A stretch of 35,194 nt of DNA from Spirochaetales bacterium (GTDB lineage Bacteria > Spirochaetota > Spirochaetia > JAFGDJ01). The stretch covers positions 1 to 35,194 of the forward strand of contig JAFGDJ010000233.1 in the NCBI GenBank assembly GCA_016932135.1. Direction: 5' to 3'. The position numbers and the translations under genes were made by a program. Positions 24,865 through 33,573 of this stretch are shown in pieces. Position 1 is the stretch's first letter, and each line of letters opens with the position of its first letter. Below the pieces are notes generated by a model. It did no database searches. It was not told where the DNA came from and saw only the letters and a program-made list of their open reading frames with translations.

Positions 24865-25514
24865 AAAGAGAGATACAATTTCTGGTGGTGGACGATCACC
24901 CGGTTTTCCGGCGGGGACTGGTAGCCCTGATAGAAAACGAAAGGACTTATGTGGTTATGGATGAAGTGGGATCGGTCCAGGAAGCCCTGCAGGCTCTGGA
25001 GAAAGGCCTTCCCGACATTGCCCTGATAGACATTTCTCTCATCGGGCAGAGCGGCCTGGATCTGGTGAAGACCATAAAAGCCTCTTACCCTCAGGTGGTC
25101 GTATTGATTATTTCCATGCACGACGAGGTAGTCTACGCCGAACGATCCTTAAAGGCGGGAGCCCGGGGATACGTGATGAAACATGAAGCCGCTTCGGTAA
25201 TGAAAGAAGCCATAAAGACAGTACTTTCGGGGAAGATGTATCTATCACCGGTGATGCGGGACCGACTGCTTGAATCGATCTTCGTACAGAATGAGAAAGA
25301 AAACGGTTCGTTGGTGGAACGCTTAAGCGACCGGGAGCTGGATGTCTTACGGCTTATCGGTCAGGGTTATGGAGCAGCCGAAATCGCCGAAGTCCTGAAT
25401 CTGTCCAGAAAAACCGTCAACACCTATCGGGAGAATATCAAAGAAAAGCTCAGCATCCCCAACGCGGGGGAACTGCGACGTTTCGCCATTAAATGGGTTC
25501 ACAGCAGAAACTGA
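24861..25514 (+). CDS. NarL/FixJ-family response regulator
   Basis: From ATG 24861 the protein has 217 residues: an N-terminal receiver domain (FLVVDDHPVFRRGL with Asp11/Asp12, phospho-acceptor Asp57 in IALIDISLIG, then VVLIISMHDE and the GYVMKH lysine region) and a C-terminal LuxR-type helix-turn-helix (LSDRELDVLRLIGQGYGAAE and LSRKTVNTYRENIKEKL). ATG 24861 overlaps the kinase stop as ATGA and has AAAGGA eight bases upstream; a GTG at 24837 is less likely. The HisKA_3-type kinase beside it is the natural partner. It ends four bases from the converging GH3 gene. The likely targets are the flanking sugar genes, but this is inference. Confidence 0.95.
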   Translation: MKREIQFLVVDDHPVFRRGLVALIENERTYVVMDEVGSVQEALQALEKGLPDIALIDISLIGQSGLDLVKTIKASYPQVVVLIISMHDEVVYAERSLKAGARGYVMKHEAASVMKEAIKTVLSGKMYLSPVMRDRLLESIFVQNEKENGSLVERLSDRELDVLRLIGQGYGAAEIAEVLNLSRKTVNTYRENIKEKLSIPNAGELRRFAIKWVHSRN

Positions 25515-25518
25515 CCCT

Positions 25519-27879
25519 TTAATCCGCCGGCTCCACCAGAACATCCGTCACCATACGCCAGTTGGTCTCCAGCCTTTTCACCGCCCCCTCAAGCCGAATA
25601 ATAGCATTAAAAAAGATATCCCTGGAAGAGTTTCCCACCAGGAATTCAAAATCCCCCGGCTCGAGGATCCGGTTTTTATCATATCCGGTGAAGCTCAGTA
25701 CATCGGTGGGCAAGGAAAAAGTAACCCTGACCGATTCTCCGGCTTTCAGATGGAGGCGTTTGAAACCCTTTAATTCCCGGACCGGCCGGACAAGGCTGGC
25801 ATAGATATCCCGGACATACAGCTGTACTACCTCGTCTCCCTCCCGTTCTCCGGTATTGGTGAGCCGGAAGGAGATCCTGATAACACCGTCCATGGGGACC
25901 ACGGAAGCCGGCACTGAAAAGTCGCTAAAAGAAAAGCGGGTATAACTCAAGCCGTAACCGAAGGGGTACTCGGCGCCGAATTCCGGCTGAATGGGAGTAC
26001 CGGCGGATTTCAGTTTATAGTTATAAAAGAAAGGCATGGCTCCCGCTTTTTTCGGCAGGGAGACCGGAAGCTTTCCGCCGGGGTTTTTTTCGCCGAAGAG
26101 AATCTCCGAGACCGCCTGGGCTCCTGCCTGCCCGGGGAGCCAGGCCTCCAGCACGGCCGCCGCCCGTTGGAATATGTTCCCCAGATGATAGGGGCGGCCG
26201 TTAAACATCACGACGATGAGAGGCTTTCCCAAATCCGCCAGGGCTTCCAGGAGCTGTTGCTGCACCCCCGGAAGCTGTAAAGATGAGACATCGGAGCCTT
26301 CACCTACCGTACCGGTTAAAAACAACCCGGAAAGGTCGCCCACCGCCGCCACAATGCAGTCAGCCTTTTCAGCGGCCTGAAGGGCGGCGGAAAAACCGGA
26401 GGTGTCGTAACTGACGGAGGTTTTTTGTACGCTTCCTTCCAGGCCGATTTCACCGGGAAATACCGGGGCTTCTTTCGGCCGCTCGTGCAAGACCTCACAA
26501 CCCTTCTCATAGATCAACCGGCTGCCGCACCTCCACGTCAACACCTCCCGCAGAGTTTTTACCTGGTGGTTTTCTTTCTCCAATTCACATAAACCGGCGG
26601 AAATGACATGGACGGGAAAGGAATACCCCCCCAGCATGCACAACCTCTCATCCGCCAGTGGACCCACCAGGGCGATGGTTTCCCCACCCTTCAAAGGCAG
26701 CACGCCGCTGTTCTTCAACAGCACTAGGGATTTCTCCGCCGCTTCAGCGGCCACGGCCCTGGATTGGGGGGAATTGAAAATAATCGACCCTTCTTCCGTG
26801 TAAGGGTGGTCAAACAAACCCAGCCGATATTTCTGTATCAATACCCGTCGAACCGCCTGATGGATATCCGCCAGGTCCAGAAGTCCCCGGTCCAGAGCTT
26901 TCTTGACACCCTCGGCGAAACAGTCAAAACCGGGCAATTCCACGTCTATACCGGCCTTTATCGCCAGGGCTGCCGCTTCAGCCATATCTTCGGCCACCCG
27001 GTGTTCCTGATGGAGAAGACTGATACCCTGATAATCCGAAACGACCAAACCCTCGAAGCCCCACTGGTTCCTCAAAACCTCCGTCAGGTAGGTGTGGGAC
27101 TCGTGAAAAGGAATGCCGTCGATATCATGATAGGCGGGAAGAACCGATCCTACGGAAAGACTTTTAATCACCATCTCAAAGGGAAGAAGAAACGTATCGT
27201 ACAGTTCCCTTTCTCCGATTCGCACCGGTGCGTGATTCCGGCCCCCTTCACTGAAGGAATGTCCGGCAAAATGTTTCAATGTGGCCAGGACCCGGTGGTT
27301 TTCCCCCTGCAGCCCCCGGGTATAGGCGGTAGCCAGGGAACCCACGAGATAGGGGTCCTCTCCCATGGTTTCCTCGGTACGGCCCCAACGGGCATCCCGG
27401 CTTACATCGAGAACCGGTGCCAGCCCCTGCCGGGCTCCCACGGAAAAAAGTTCCGCTCCTATCATCCGGGCGACCTTTTCAACCTCGTCCTGATCCCACA
27501 GAGACCCAAGATTCAAACCCGCGGGAAAAAGGGTGGCTCCATCCGCCATAACACCGGCCAGGCATTCTTCATGGGGTAAGGCGGGGATACCCAGACGGGT
27601 ATTTTCCACTAAAAACTTCTGTATCCGGTTTAATCCCCGAACACCTATAACCGGGTCCAGGGGAGTCGTTCCCAAAGGTCGGCTAATCTGACCGATACCG
27701 TCGCGCATAATTTCAAAAGGATCGACCTCCACCTTCCCCCGTTTACCGATCTGAGTCCGCTTTACCGAAATCTCTCCGTCTTCATGAAGAATGAGCCACA
27801 CCGAATACATCTGGGCAATCTTTTCCCGCAGGTTCATTTCAGCTATAAGGTTGCCGGCAAGCTCAAGATAACTGCTCAT
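25519..27879 (-). CDS. GH3 glycosidase, probable cytoplasmic beta-xylosidase/beta-glucosidase
   Basis: The 786-residue GH3 enzyme has the (beta/alpha)8 domain, alpha/beta sandwich and C-terminal fibronectin III-like domain in order. Visible motifs are LPHEECLAGVMADGATLFP, RDARWGRTEETMGEDPYLV, LKHFAGHSFSEGGRNHAPV, the nucleophile Asp282 in GFEGLVVSDYQG, and a candidate acid/base Glu527 in VGEGSDVSSLQLPG. The N-terminal pattern (a long first loop, DGIGQISRPLG, IPALPHEECL) resembles GH3 beta-xylosidases of the Thermotoga type. No signal peptide is present, so it should cleave imported oligosaccharides. Linkage to xylA-xylB supports xylo-oligosaccharides, though beta-glucosides cannot be excluded. 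It lies three bases after the permease gene. Confidence 0.93.
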   Translation of the reverse strand: MSSYLELAGNLIAEMNLREKIAQMYSVWLILHEDGEISVKRTQIGKRGKVEVDPFEIMRDGIGQISRPLGTTPLDPVIGVRGLNRIQKFLVENTRLGIPALPHEECLAGVMADGATLFPAGLNLGSLWDQDEVEKVARMIGAELFSVGARQGLAPVLDVSRDARWGRTEETMGEDPYLVGSLATAYTRGLQGENHRVLATLKHFAGHSFSEGGRNHAPVRIGERELYDTFLLPFEMVIKSLSVGSVLPAYHDIDGIPFHESHTYLTEVLRNQWGFEGLVVSDYQGISLLHQEHRVAEDMAEAAALAIKAGIDVELPGFDCFAEGVKKALDRGLLDLADIHQAVRRVLIQKYRLGLFDHPYTEEGSIIFNSPQSRAVAAEAAEKSLVLLKNSGVLPLKGGETIALVGPLADERLCMLGGYSFPVHVISAGLCELEKENHQVKTLREVLTWRCGSRLIYEKGCEVLHERPKEAPVFPGEIGLEGSVQKTSVSYDTSGFSAALQAAEKADCIVAAVGDLSGLFLTGTVGEGSDVSSLQLPGVQQQLLEALADLGKPLIVVMFNGRPYHLGNIFQRAAAVLEAWLPGQAGAQAVSEILFGEKNPGGKLPVSLPKKAGAMPFFYNYKLKSAGTPIQPEFGAEYPFGYGLSYTRFSFSDFSVPASVVPMDGVIRISFRLTNTGEREGDEVVQLYVRDIYASLVRPVRELKGFKRLHLKAGESVRVTFSLPTDVLSFTGYDKNRILEPGDFEFLVGNSSRDIFFNAIIRLEGAVKRLETNWRMVTDVLVEPAD

Positions 27880-27882
27880 TCT

Positions 27883-28740
27883 CTACCCCTTCACGGCACC
27901 GGCGGTCAGCCCCTTTACCACATATTTTTGCATGGTAAAATAGAAGAAAGCCATGGGAAGGACCGAGATGGTTATAAACGCCATGATTTGATTCCAAGCG
28001 GTGGTGAACTGCCCCTGGAACTGCATTACTCCCAGAGGAATGGTGTACATTTTCGCATCGTCCAATACCAGAAGAGGAAGCAAGAACTGGTTCCAGCTCT
28101 GGATGAGGATAATGATAGTGACGGTCGCGATGACCGGAGCGGAAAGAGGAAGCATGATCTTCCAGGCAAAGGTCAGAATCCCGCCCCCGTCGATGGAACA
28201 GGCATCCTGAAGGTCCTTGGAAATTTCACGGAAAAAACCGGTAAAAATAAAGATACTCAGGGGCAGATTAAAAGCGGTCTGAGCCAGGATAACGCCAAAT
28301 CGTGTTCCCGTTAAATGCAGCCCCCGCAGTTGAAGATAGAGGGGAAGAATCGCCGTGGAAAGGGGAAACAGCATACCCATGATGAAGTAATTGAACAGTA
28401 CTTTTCTTCCCCGGAACTGTATCTTCGATAACGCTATCCCCGCCGCCATGGAACAGACAAGAACCAGGAGAATAGTGAAAGCCGCAATAAAGACCGAATT
28501 GAAAAAGAATCCCCAGAAGACCCCCGATTTTCCCAGGATGGCCCGGTAGGATTCCAGCGTCCAGGGCTGGGGAAGCCCGAAGGGATCCGAAAGCAACTGC
28601 CCCTTGGTTTTGAACCCTCCGATAAGTACCGTGTATAAAGGAAAAAACATAAGAAGGGCAAAGAACAGAGATAAAGAAAATTTCCCCCAGGCAAAAGAAG
28701 AAGGCCGTTTCATCCTTGTAATTCCAGCGGTTTCTTTCAT
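27883..28740 (-). CDS. CUT1-family sugar ABC transporter permease (MalG/AraQ type)
   Basis: The 285-residue inner membrane protein has six predicted transmembrane helices. Its EAA loop, KDLQDACSIDGGGILTFAWK followed by IMLPLSAPV, docks the ATPase. The N-terminal FSLSLFFALLMFFPLYTVLI and the FRGRKVLFNYFIMGMLFPLS segments are typical of the COG0395 group. ATG 28740 overlaps the stop of the partner permease (ATGA). It lies upstream of the GH3 gene. No ATPase gene is in the unit, as is usual for CUT1 systems that share an MsmK/UgpC-type ATPase. Confidence 0.94.
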   Translation of the reverse strand: MKETAGITRMKRPSSFAWGKFSLSLFFALLMFFPLYTVLIGGFKTKGQLLSDPFGLPQPWTLESYRAILGKSGVFWGFFFNSVFIAAFTILLVLVCSMAAGIALSKIQFRGRKVLFNYFIMGMLFPLSTAILPLYLQLRGLHLTGTRFGVILAQTAFNLPLSIFIFTGFFREISKDLQDACSIDGGGILTFAWKIMLPLSAPVIATVTIIILIQSWNQFLLPLLVLDDAKMYTIPLGVMQFQGQFTTAWNQIMAFITISVLPMAFFYFTMQKYVVKGLTAGAVKG

Positions 28741-29642
28741 TTCTGTGCTTCCCCGACTATGTATTTCTGATAGAAGAGGTTAAAGACCAGACAAATCAGA
28801 AAGATAATCACTGCGATGGCGCTTCCGTATCCGAAGGCAAACCTCTTGAAGCCGAAATTATAAAGGTAGGTAACCAGAGTTTCGGTGGAATGAACCGGGC
28901 CCCCCTGTCCCATAGCCCAGACAATATCAAAGAGATTGAAGGACCCTACGATACACAAAAACACGGAGATAATAATGGTATTTCTGATACTCGGAATAAT
29001 GATATGAAACACCACCTGCACCTTTGACGCTCCGTCGATAACAGCCGCGTCTTCCAATTCTTCGGGAACTCCCTGAAGCCCGGCGATGTAGAGAATCATA
29101 TGGAAGCCGATATATTTCCAGCAGACGACGATAAAAATCGCCCAGAAGGCAAGATTCGTGTCACCCAGCAGCCCAATCTCCATTTTATCAGCGGTAAACC
29201 ATTGGGAAAACAAGGTGGGCAAACCGTGCTGGGGATGATATATAAACCTCCAGATAATCCCGATTACAATTTCCGCCATCACATAGGGAAAAAAGTAAAG
29301 GCCTCTGAAAAAAACGGAACCGGTATATTTTTTTCTTGCCACCAGCAGAGCGAAGGAAAAGGCCAGGGGAAGCTGGATAATCAAGGAAAAGATTACTATT
29401 TTAACGTTGTTGTAAAGGGCTATACGAAAAATCCTGTCCTTAAAAGCCCGGATGAAATTCCCCACCCCCTGAAAATTGTTCAAAGGTCCCAGGCCTTTCC
29501 ATTGGAAAAGAGAATAATAGCCCGACTGCAGTACAGGAAGAACAACAAAGGTAGTAAAGAGAATAAAAGCCGGAGCAACGAGGAAAAGGATGGTTGCATG
29601 TTTCTGAAAGGATGCCTTTCCTTTGGCTGTCAACGGCTTCAT
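28737..29642 (-). CDS. CUT1-family sugar ABC transporter permease (MalF/MsmF type)
   Basis: From ATG 29642 the protein is 301 residues with six predicted transmembrane helices (first at ATILFLVAPAFILFTTFVVL). It has the EAA loop EELEDAAVIDGASKVQVVFH followed by IIIPSI, and the FNLFDIVWAMGQGGPVHSTE segment typical of COG1175 permeases. The frame is open to 29762, but those 40 codons include a hairpin and part of the binding-protein gene end, have no family character, and are probably not translated. AGG lies nine bases before ATG 29642. It pairs with the next permease through a four-base overlap. Confidence 0.93.
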   Translation of the reverse strand: MKPLTAKGKASFQKHATILFLVAPAFILFTTFVVLPVLQSGYYSLFQWKGLGPLNNFQGVGNFIRAFKDRIFRIALYNNVKIVIFSLIIQLPLAFSFALLVARKKYTGSVFFRGLYFFPYVMAEIVIGIIWRFIYHPQHGLPTLFSQWFTADKMEIGLLGDTNLAFWAIFIVVCWKYIGFHMILYIAGLQGVPEELEDAAVIDGASKVQVVFHIIIPSIRNTIIISVFLCIVGSFNLFDIVWAMGQGGPVHSTETLVTYLYNFGFKRFAFGYGSAIAVIIFLICLVFNLFYQKYIVGEAQK

Positions 29643-29685
29643 GATGTAATGCCTGCCTTCATCTTCAACGGTTGAAGGAATATGG

Positions 29686-29724
29686 CCGGGAGAGACCCAA
29701 GTCATCGCCTCTCCCGGTTTTTTT
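29686..29724 (+). terminator. stem-loop between binding-protein and permease genes
   Basis: CCGGGAGAG (29686-29694) pairs perfectly with CTCTCCCGG (29709-29717) around a 14-base loop. A run of seven T follows on the plus strand (29718-29724), so it is formally an intrinsic terminator for plus-strand transcripts. The operon runs the other way, where the T-run becomes a leading A-run. In the sense direction it more likely stabilises the binding-protein mRNA 3' end, lowering permease expression relative to the binding protein. Confidence 0.65.
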
Positions 29725-29743
29725 CCCTTCGCTGGATAGAATG

Positions 29744-31045
29744 CTATTTTTCCATCTGCCACGCATCATCGACCATGGCGGCCGCCTGAGCGGGGGATGC
29801 CTGACCAGCCAGCAGGGCAACTACGGCGTCCTTCACCGCTTCGCCCACTGCGGGGGGAAGGAATTGATCATAATAGAGTTGATAATATCCCGCGCCGGCT
29901 ACCGCCTCGGCAATCACGCTGTTGAGGGTGCCCTCCAGGGCTTCCTCGGCTCCCTTGGCTACCGGAATAATACCTTCGACATCGATCAGCTCGATATTGT
30001 ATTCCTTCTGTAAAAAGAACTTCAACAGGTCCAGCGTTTCATCGGGAGCGTCCTTGCCGACCACATAGCCGTTGCCCCCGCCCATCACGTCGGTATTCTT
30101 TCCTGTTCCACCGGGTACGGCGGGGAAGGAAAACCATCCAAGATCATCGCCGATGCCATCACCGGTGTCGGAGTTGGAAGCCTCTGTGGCGGGAGCCCAC
30201 TGCCCCATGAGCTCCATGGCGGCCTTTCCGTTCCCCATCAAGGCAGCCTGATCGTCATAGGTTGCTCCCAGAAAACCGGTCTGGAAGGGTTCCAGAGCCG
30301 CCAATTCGAGAAGCATTTCGCCGGCCTTCACAAAAGTGGGATCCTTGAAGGAGCCTGAGCCGCCATAGGCCGCGTTAAAAGCATCCTGACCGCCGATTCT
30401 CATGGCCAGGTAGACCCACCAGAAATGGGCCGGCCATTTGTCACCGCCGCCGAGAGCGATGGGGATATATCCGGCAGCTTTTGCCTTCTTTATCACCGCC
30501 AGAAGTTCCGGCCAGGTTTTCGGAACCGAAGCGCCGATTTCCTCGAAGATCGCTTTGTTGTACCACATGCCTACGGCGCCCATATCATAGGGTGAACCGT
30601 AGTATTTTCCGTCATACCCGTAGACTCCCAGGGCTCCGATACCGACGATTTTAGAGAGATCGCTCTTTACAAAACCGGTAATATCCCTCAACTGGCCGGC
30701 TTCTGCGTATTCCACCATCACGCCGCCGCCCCAGGAATGAAACAGATCAGGGGGGGCACCGGCCTGAACAGCCACCTGGATTTTCTGCTTGAAGGCTTCA
30801 TTTTCAAGCATAGTCAGTTCAACTTCCACATTGGGATTCTGGGCCTCAAAATCCTCTATTACCTTCAGCCTGAGCCTCTCCCTGGACTCATCACCCCCAC
30901 CGGCGGAAAGGGCCCACCAGGTAATGGTTACCTTGTCTTGTTCAGTGACTTCTTCTTTATCCTCCTTCGCACATCCGGCGAAAAAAACGGCAGAAAGGAT
31001 GAGAAGAAGCAATCCTGTCATTACCATAATACCAAGCTTTTTCAT
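29744..31045 (-). CDS. sugar ABC transporter substrate-binding lipoprotein (CUT1)
   Basis: The 433-residue protein has a lipoprotein signal (lipobox F-A-G-C, Cys25) and a type I solute-binding fold: VTITWWALSAGGGDESRERL, the VIEDFEAQNPNVEVEL segment, the APPDLFHSWGGG motif, YDMGAVGMWYNKAIFEEIGA in the hinge region and GMGQW-like LMGQWAPA. It would sit on the outer face of the cytoplasmic membrane and deliver an oligosaccharide to the two permeases. ATG 31045 has a strong ribosome binding site, AGGAGG, six bases upstream, consistent with high expression. The substrate is probably a xylose-containing oligosaccharide, inferred from the GH3, xylA and xylB neighbours. Confidence 0.93.
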   Translation of the reverse strand: MKKLGIMVMTGLLLLILSAVFFAGCAKEDKEEVTEQDKVTITWWALSAGGGDESRERLRLKVIEDFEAQNPNVEVELTMLENEAFKQKIQVAVQAGAPPDLFHSWGGGVMVEYAEAGQLRDITGFVKSDLSKIVGIGALGVYGYDGKYYGSPYDMGAVGMWYNKAIFEEIGASVPKTWPELLAVIKKAKAAGYIPIALGGGDKWPAHFWWVYLAMRIGGQDAFNAAYGGSGSFKDPTFVKAGEMLLELAALEPFQTGFLGATYDDQAALMGNGKAAMELMGQWAPATEASNSDTGDGIGDDLGWFSFPAVPGGTGKNTDVMGGGNGYVVGKDAPDETLDLLKFFLQKEYNIELIDVEGIIPVAKGAEEALEGTLNSVIAEAVAGAGYYQLYYDQFLPPAVGEAVKDAVVALLAGQASPAQAAAMVDDAWQMEK

Positions 31046-31071
31046 TCAGTGCCTCCTGTTTTTTATACAGT

Positions 31072-31153
31072 CCGGCCGTAAATCCGGCCGAGTCTTTATC
31101 CCTATTCTAATCGGGAAAGGAGAGTTCACAGAAGAGGATAAACAGCCCCTCTT
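31072..31153 (-). promoter_or_regulatory. leader region of the ABC operon with two inverted repeats
   Basis: This 138-base gap between araC-type gene and binding-protein gene holds two stems. CGGCCG at 31073-31078 and 31085-31090 flank a six-base loop; the same bases form a CCGGCCG direct repeat at a 12-base period. AAGAGG (31132-31137) pairs with CCTCTT (31148-31153). Between them TAGAAT on the minus strand (31104-31109) could be a -10, but no good -35 is seen. No T-run follows, so neither stem is a classical terminator. They could be operator half-sites or mRNA structures. Confidence 0.35.
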
Positions 31154-31183
31154 GGCCTAGGACATTTTGCCTATAGAAGAAAT

Positions 31184-32140
31184 TCAGCCCTGCAGATACT
31201 CCTGGATTCTTTTCACACTTTCATCATCGGTGTAGTAGTATTGCAGCCCCCGATGTTTCATCCTTACCGTTTCCCGGTCTTCCAGAGATAGTCCTTTTTT
31301 ATACTCCCTGGGAGTGCAGCCCAGGCGCTTTAAAAACATTTTATTCATATACTTAGAATCGGAAAAACCGCTGTCCAGGGCTGTCTGCAGCAGGGTTGTT
31401 CCCGGCAGAGAGATCAAACGCATGGCCTTCTCAAACCTCAGGTTATTCATATATTCCTGAAAGCCGACTCCGAAATTCTTGGTAAAAAAATGTGAAAGAT
31501 GAGTAGGGGAAACACCTTCATGGTCCGCCAGGTTTTTCAAGGTTGTCTTCTGAAGATAATGCGAATCCAGGTATGCTGAAATGCTGTTCATCCGTTTTAT
31601 ACACTTTACCCTGGACAGGAAAGCCGAATCGCTCATCCGGATATTAGGAACATTGGTAATTAAGACATTCAAAATAAAGCAGATATTGCCAAGGATATCC
31701 AGTTCGAAATTCTTTACCGCCTTTATATATGTCAGAGCGTTCTCACATACCCTATTGACAAAGCCAGCGCGTCTATCCGGTTCCAGATAGTCTTGAACAC
31801 TGTTATTCTTAAATTCCAGGTTTTTAATCTCAGGAAAATATTCCTCACAGAAATGCCGGGAAACCTGCGTAACAATGGCGGTGATACCGCCGGATCCCCC
31901 ATGAATCTCATGAGCTTCATAGGAATTAAGCAGTACCGAGGAGCCTTTTTCGATGTTCACGATTCCCTGTTTTAACCGCAAGGTTCCTCTGCCATGGAGA
32001 ACCGTTAGAAGCTCCAGTTCATCGTGGATATGGGAATTGCGGTACCGGATGTTAATAAGAAAAATATTGATATGCCTGATTTTCGGATAGTGGACTAGTT
32101 CATACTCATCCTGCACGGCTTTCAGATCCATATCTTTCAT
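31184..32140 (-). CDS. AraC-family transcriptional regulator
   Basis: The 318-residue protein has an N-terminal cupin-like sensor domain (about 15-95; IHDELELLTVLHGRGTLRL and LLNSYEAHEI) and a C-terminal AraC/XylS double helix-turn-helix (about 190-285; LKNLADHEGVSPTHLSHFFT, then GFSDSKYMNKMFLKRLGCTP). A short C-terminal extension follows (RMKHRGLQYYYTDDESVKRI). It is upstream of and codirectional with the sugar ABC and GH3 genes and divergent from xylA, so it probably controls one or both in response to xylose or a xyloside. ATG 32140 is only about 12 bases from the inferred transcription start and has no clear ribosome binding site. Confidence 0.93.
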   Translation of the reverse strand: MKDMDLKAVQDEYELVHYPKIRHINIFLINIRYRNSHIHDELELLTVLHGRGTLRLKQGIVNIEKGSSVLLNSYEAHEIHGGSGGITAIVTQVSRHFCEEYFPEIKNLEFKNNSVQDYLEPDRRAGFVNRVCENALTYIKAVKNFELDILGNICFILNVLITNVPNIRMSDSAFLSRVKCIKRMNSISAYLDSHYLQKTTLKNLADHEGVSPTHLSHFFTKNFGVGFQEYMNNLRFEKAMRLISLPGTTLLQTALDSGFSDSKYMNKMFLKRLGCTPREYKKGLSLEDRETVRMKHRGLQYYYTDDESVKRIQEYLQG

Positions 32141-32158
32141 ACCAAGCGACCCCAGGTC

Positions 32159-32188
32159 ATAGTACTACGTAAAACCTGAAAAGTACAA
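32159..32188 (-). promoter_or_regulatory. promoter of the AraC-family regulator gene
   Basis: On the minus strand TTGTAC (32183-32188) and TACTAT (32159-32164) are spaced 18 bases, placing the start near 32152. The 125-base gap to xylA also contains a run of eight T (about 32209-32216) and a small GC-rich hairpin near 32237-32252, just before the xylA ribosome binding site. A clear xylA promoter could not be picked out; TTGTCA near 32226 is a possible -35 without a good -10. Confidence 0.5.
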
Positions 32189-32265
32189 GGAAAATCGCAA
32201 GATTATCGTTTTTTTTAGGCAGGATTGTCATTGCGGGACGGCTCCGCCTGTCATAAGGTAGACTT

Positions 32266-33573
32266 ATGAAAACTTTAGAACATATTCCCGAAATTTCCTT
32301 CGAAGGCAGCGGCAGCAAAACTCCCCTGGCCTTCAAATACTACGATCCCGAGATGATGATCCTGGGCAAAACCATGCGGGAACATCTCAAGTTCGCCATG
32401 AGCTACTGGCATACCATCAATGCCGGCGGCACCGACATGTTCGGCGGTGATACCATGGACAAGACCTTCGGCAAGGAGGGGATTGAACGGTACAAAGCCA
32501 AGGCGGATTTCGCTTTTGAATTGATGCGGAAGCTCCATATCGATTACTTCTGTTTCCATGATGTGGATATCGCCCCTGAAGGCGCCTCCTTAGGGGAAAG
32601 TATAAAAAAGTATATAATCATGGTCGATTACATCGAAGAACTGATGAAAAAATTCGATAAGAAATGTTTGTGGAATACCGCGAATATGTTCGGTGACAAA
32701 CTGTTCATGGCCGGCGCAGCAACCTCACCTAACGCCGACATATACGCGGTGTCCGCTGCCAAGGTGAAGGTCGGCCTGGACGTGGCAAAACGTCTCGATG
32801 CCGGCGGCTATGTTTTCTGGGGCGGCCGTGAAGGCTACGACACTCTGATCAACACCGATATGGGCCTGGAACTGGACAACCTGGGACGTTTTCTGCATAT
32901 GGCTGCCGATTATGCCGATAAGATCGGTTTTACCGGCGCTTTGTATATCGAACCGAAACCCAAGGAACCGACAAAGCACCAGTACGATTACGATGTGGCG
33001 ACCTGCATGAATTTCCTCCGGAAAATCGGCCTGGAAAATCGATATAAAATGAATATCGAAGCAAACCACGCCACCCTGGCCGGACATACCTTCCAGCATG
33101 AACTACGAACCGCGGTGATCAACGGCAGCTTCGGATCGGTGGACGCCAACCAGGGCGATTTATTCCTGGGTTGGGATACCGATCAGTTCCCTACCAATGT
33201 CTATGACACGGCTTTAGCCATGTACGAGATTATAAAGGCTGGAGGCTTTACCACCGGCGGTCTTAATTTCGATGCCAAAGCCAGGCGGCAGAGCAATGCT
33301 ATCGAAGATATTTTTCTGTCCTATATCGCCGGGATGGATACCTTTGCCTTAGGTCTGAAAGTCGCTGCAAAGATCATCGAAGACGGAAGAATAGACTCCT
33401 TTGTGGAGGACCGTTATGCCGGTTACAACCGTGGCATCGGCAGGAAGATTGTTGAAGGAAAGACAGATTTCGACGAGCTCTACAACTATGCCCTGACCTT
33501 AAAGGAAATCCAGGTGGAAAGCGGAAAGCAGGAATACCTGGAAAGCCTGATAAACAATATAATGTTCTCATGA
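32266..33573 (+). CDS. xylA: xylose isomerase
   Basis: XylA converts D-xylose to D-xylulose using two divalent metals. The 435-residue length and the N-terminal extension indicate the class II group. Visible motifs include the catalytic [12 protein letters not shown] (His98, Asp101), [18 protein letters not shown], the metal-binding [14 protein letters not shown], the [18 protein letters not shown] block and [21 protein letters not shown] lies seven bases before ATG 32266. It is divergent from the AraC-family gene and overlaps xylB by four bases, so both are made from one mRNA. Confidence 0.98.
   Translation: MKTLEHIPEISFEGSGSKTPLAFKYYDPEMMILGKTMREHLKFAMSYWHTINAGGTDMFGGDTMDKTFGKEGIERYKAKADFAFELMRKLHIDYFCFHDVDIAPEGASLGESIKKYIIMVDYIEELMKKFDKKCLWNTANMFGDKLFMAGAATSPNADIYAVSAAKVKVGLDVAKRLDAGGYVFWGGREGYDTLINTDMGLELDNLGRFLHMAADYADKIGFTGALYIEPKPKEPTKHQYDYDVATCMNFLRKIGLENRYKMNIEANHATLAGHTFQHELRTAVINGSFGSVDANQGDLFLGWDTDQFPTNVYDTALAMYEIIKAGGFTTGGLNFDAKARRQSNAIEDIFLSYIAGMDTFALGLKVAAKIIEDGRIDSFVEDRYAGYNRGIGRKIVEGKTDFDELYNYALTLKEIQVESGKQEYLESLINNIMFS

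Noticed and set aside
26764-27579. 271-codon plus-strand open frame inside the GH3 gene
   Set aside because: It lies entirely antisense to conserved GH3 motifs and resembles no protein family.
29643-29762. 40-codon N-terminal extension of the MalF-type permease
   Set aside because: It contains the intergenic hairpin and part of the binding-protein gene end, and the first transmembrane helix fits a start at 29642.
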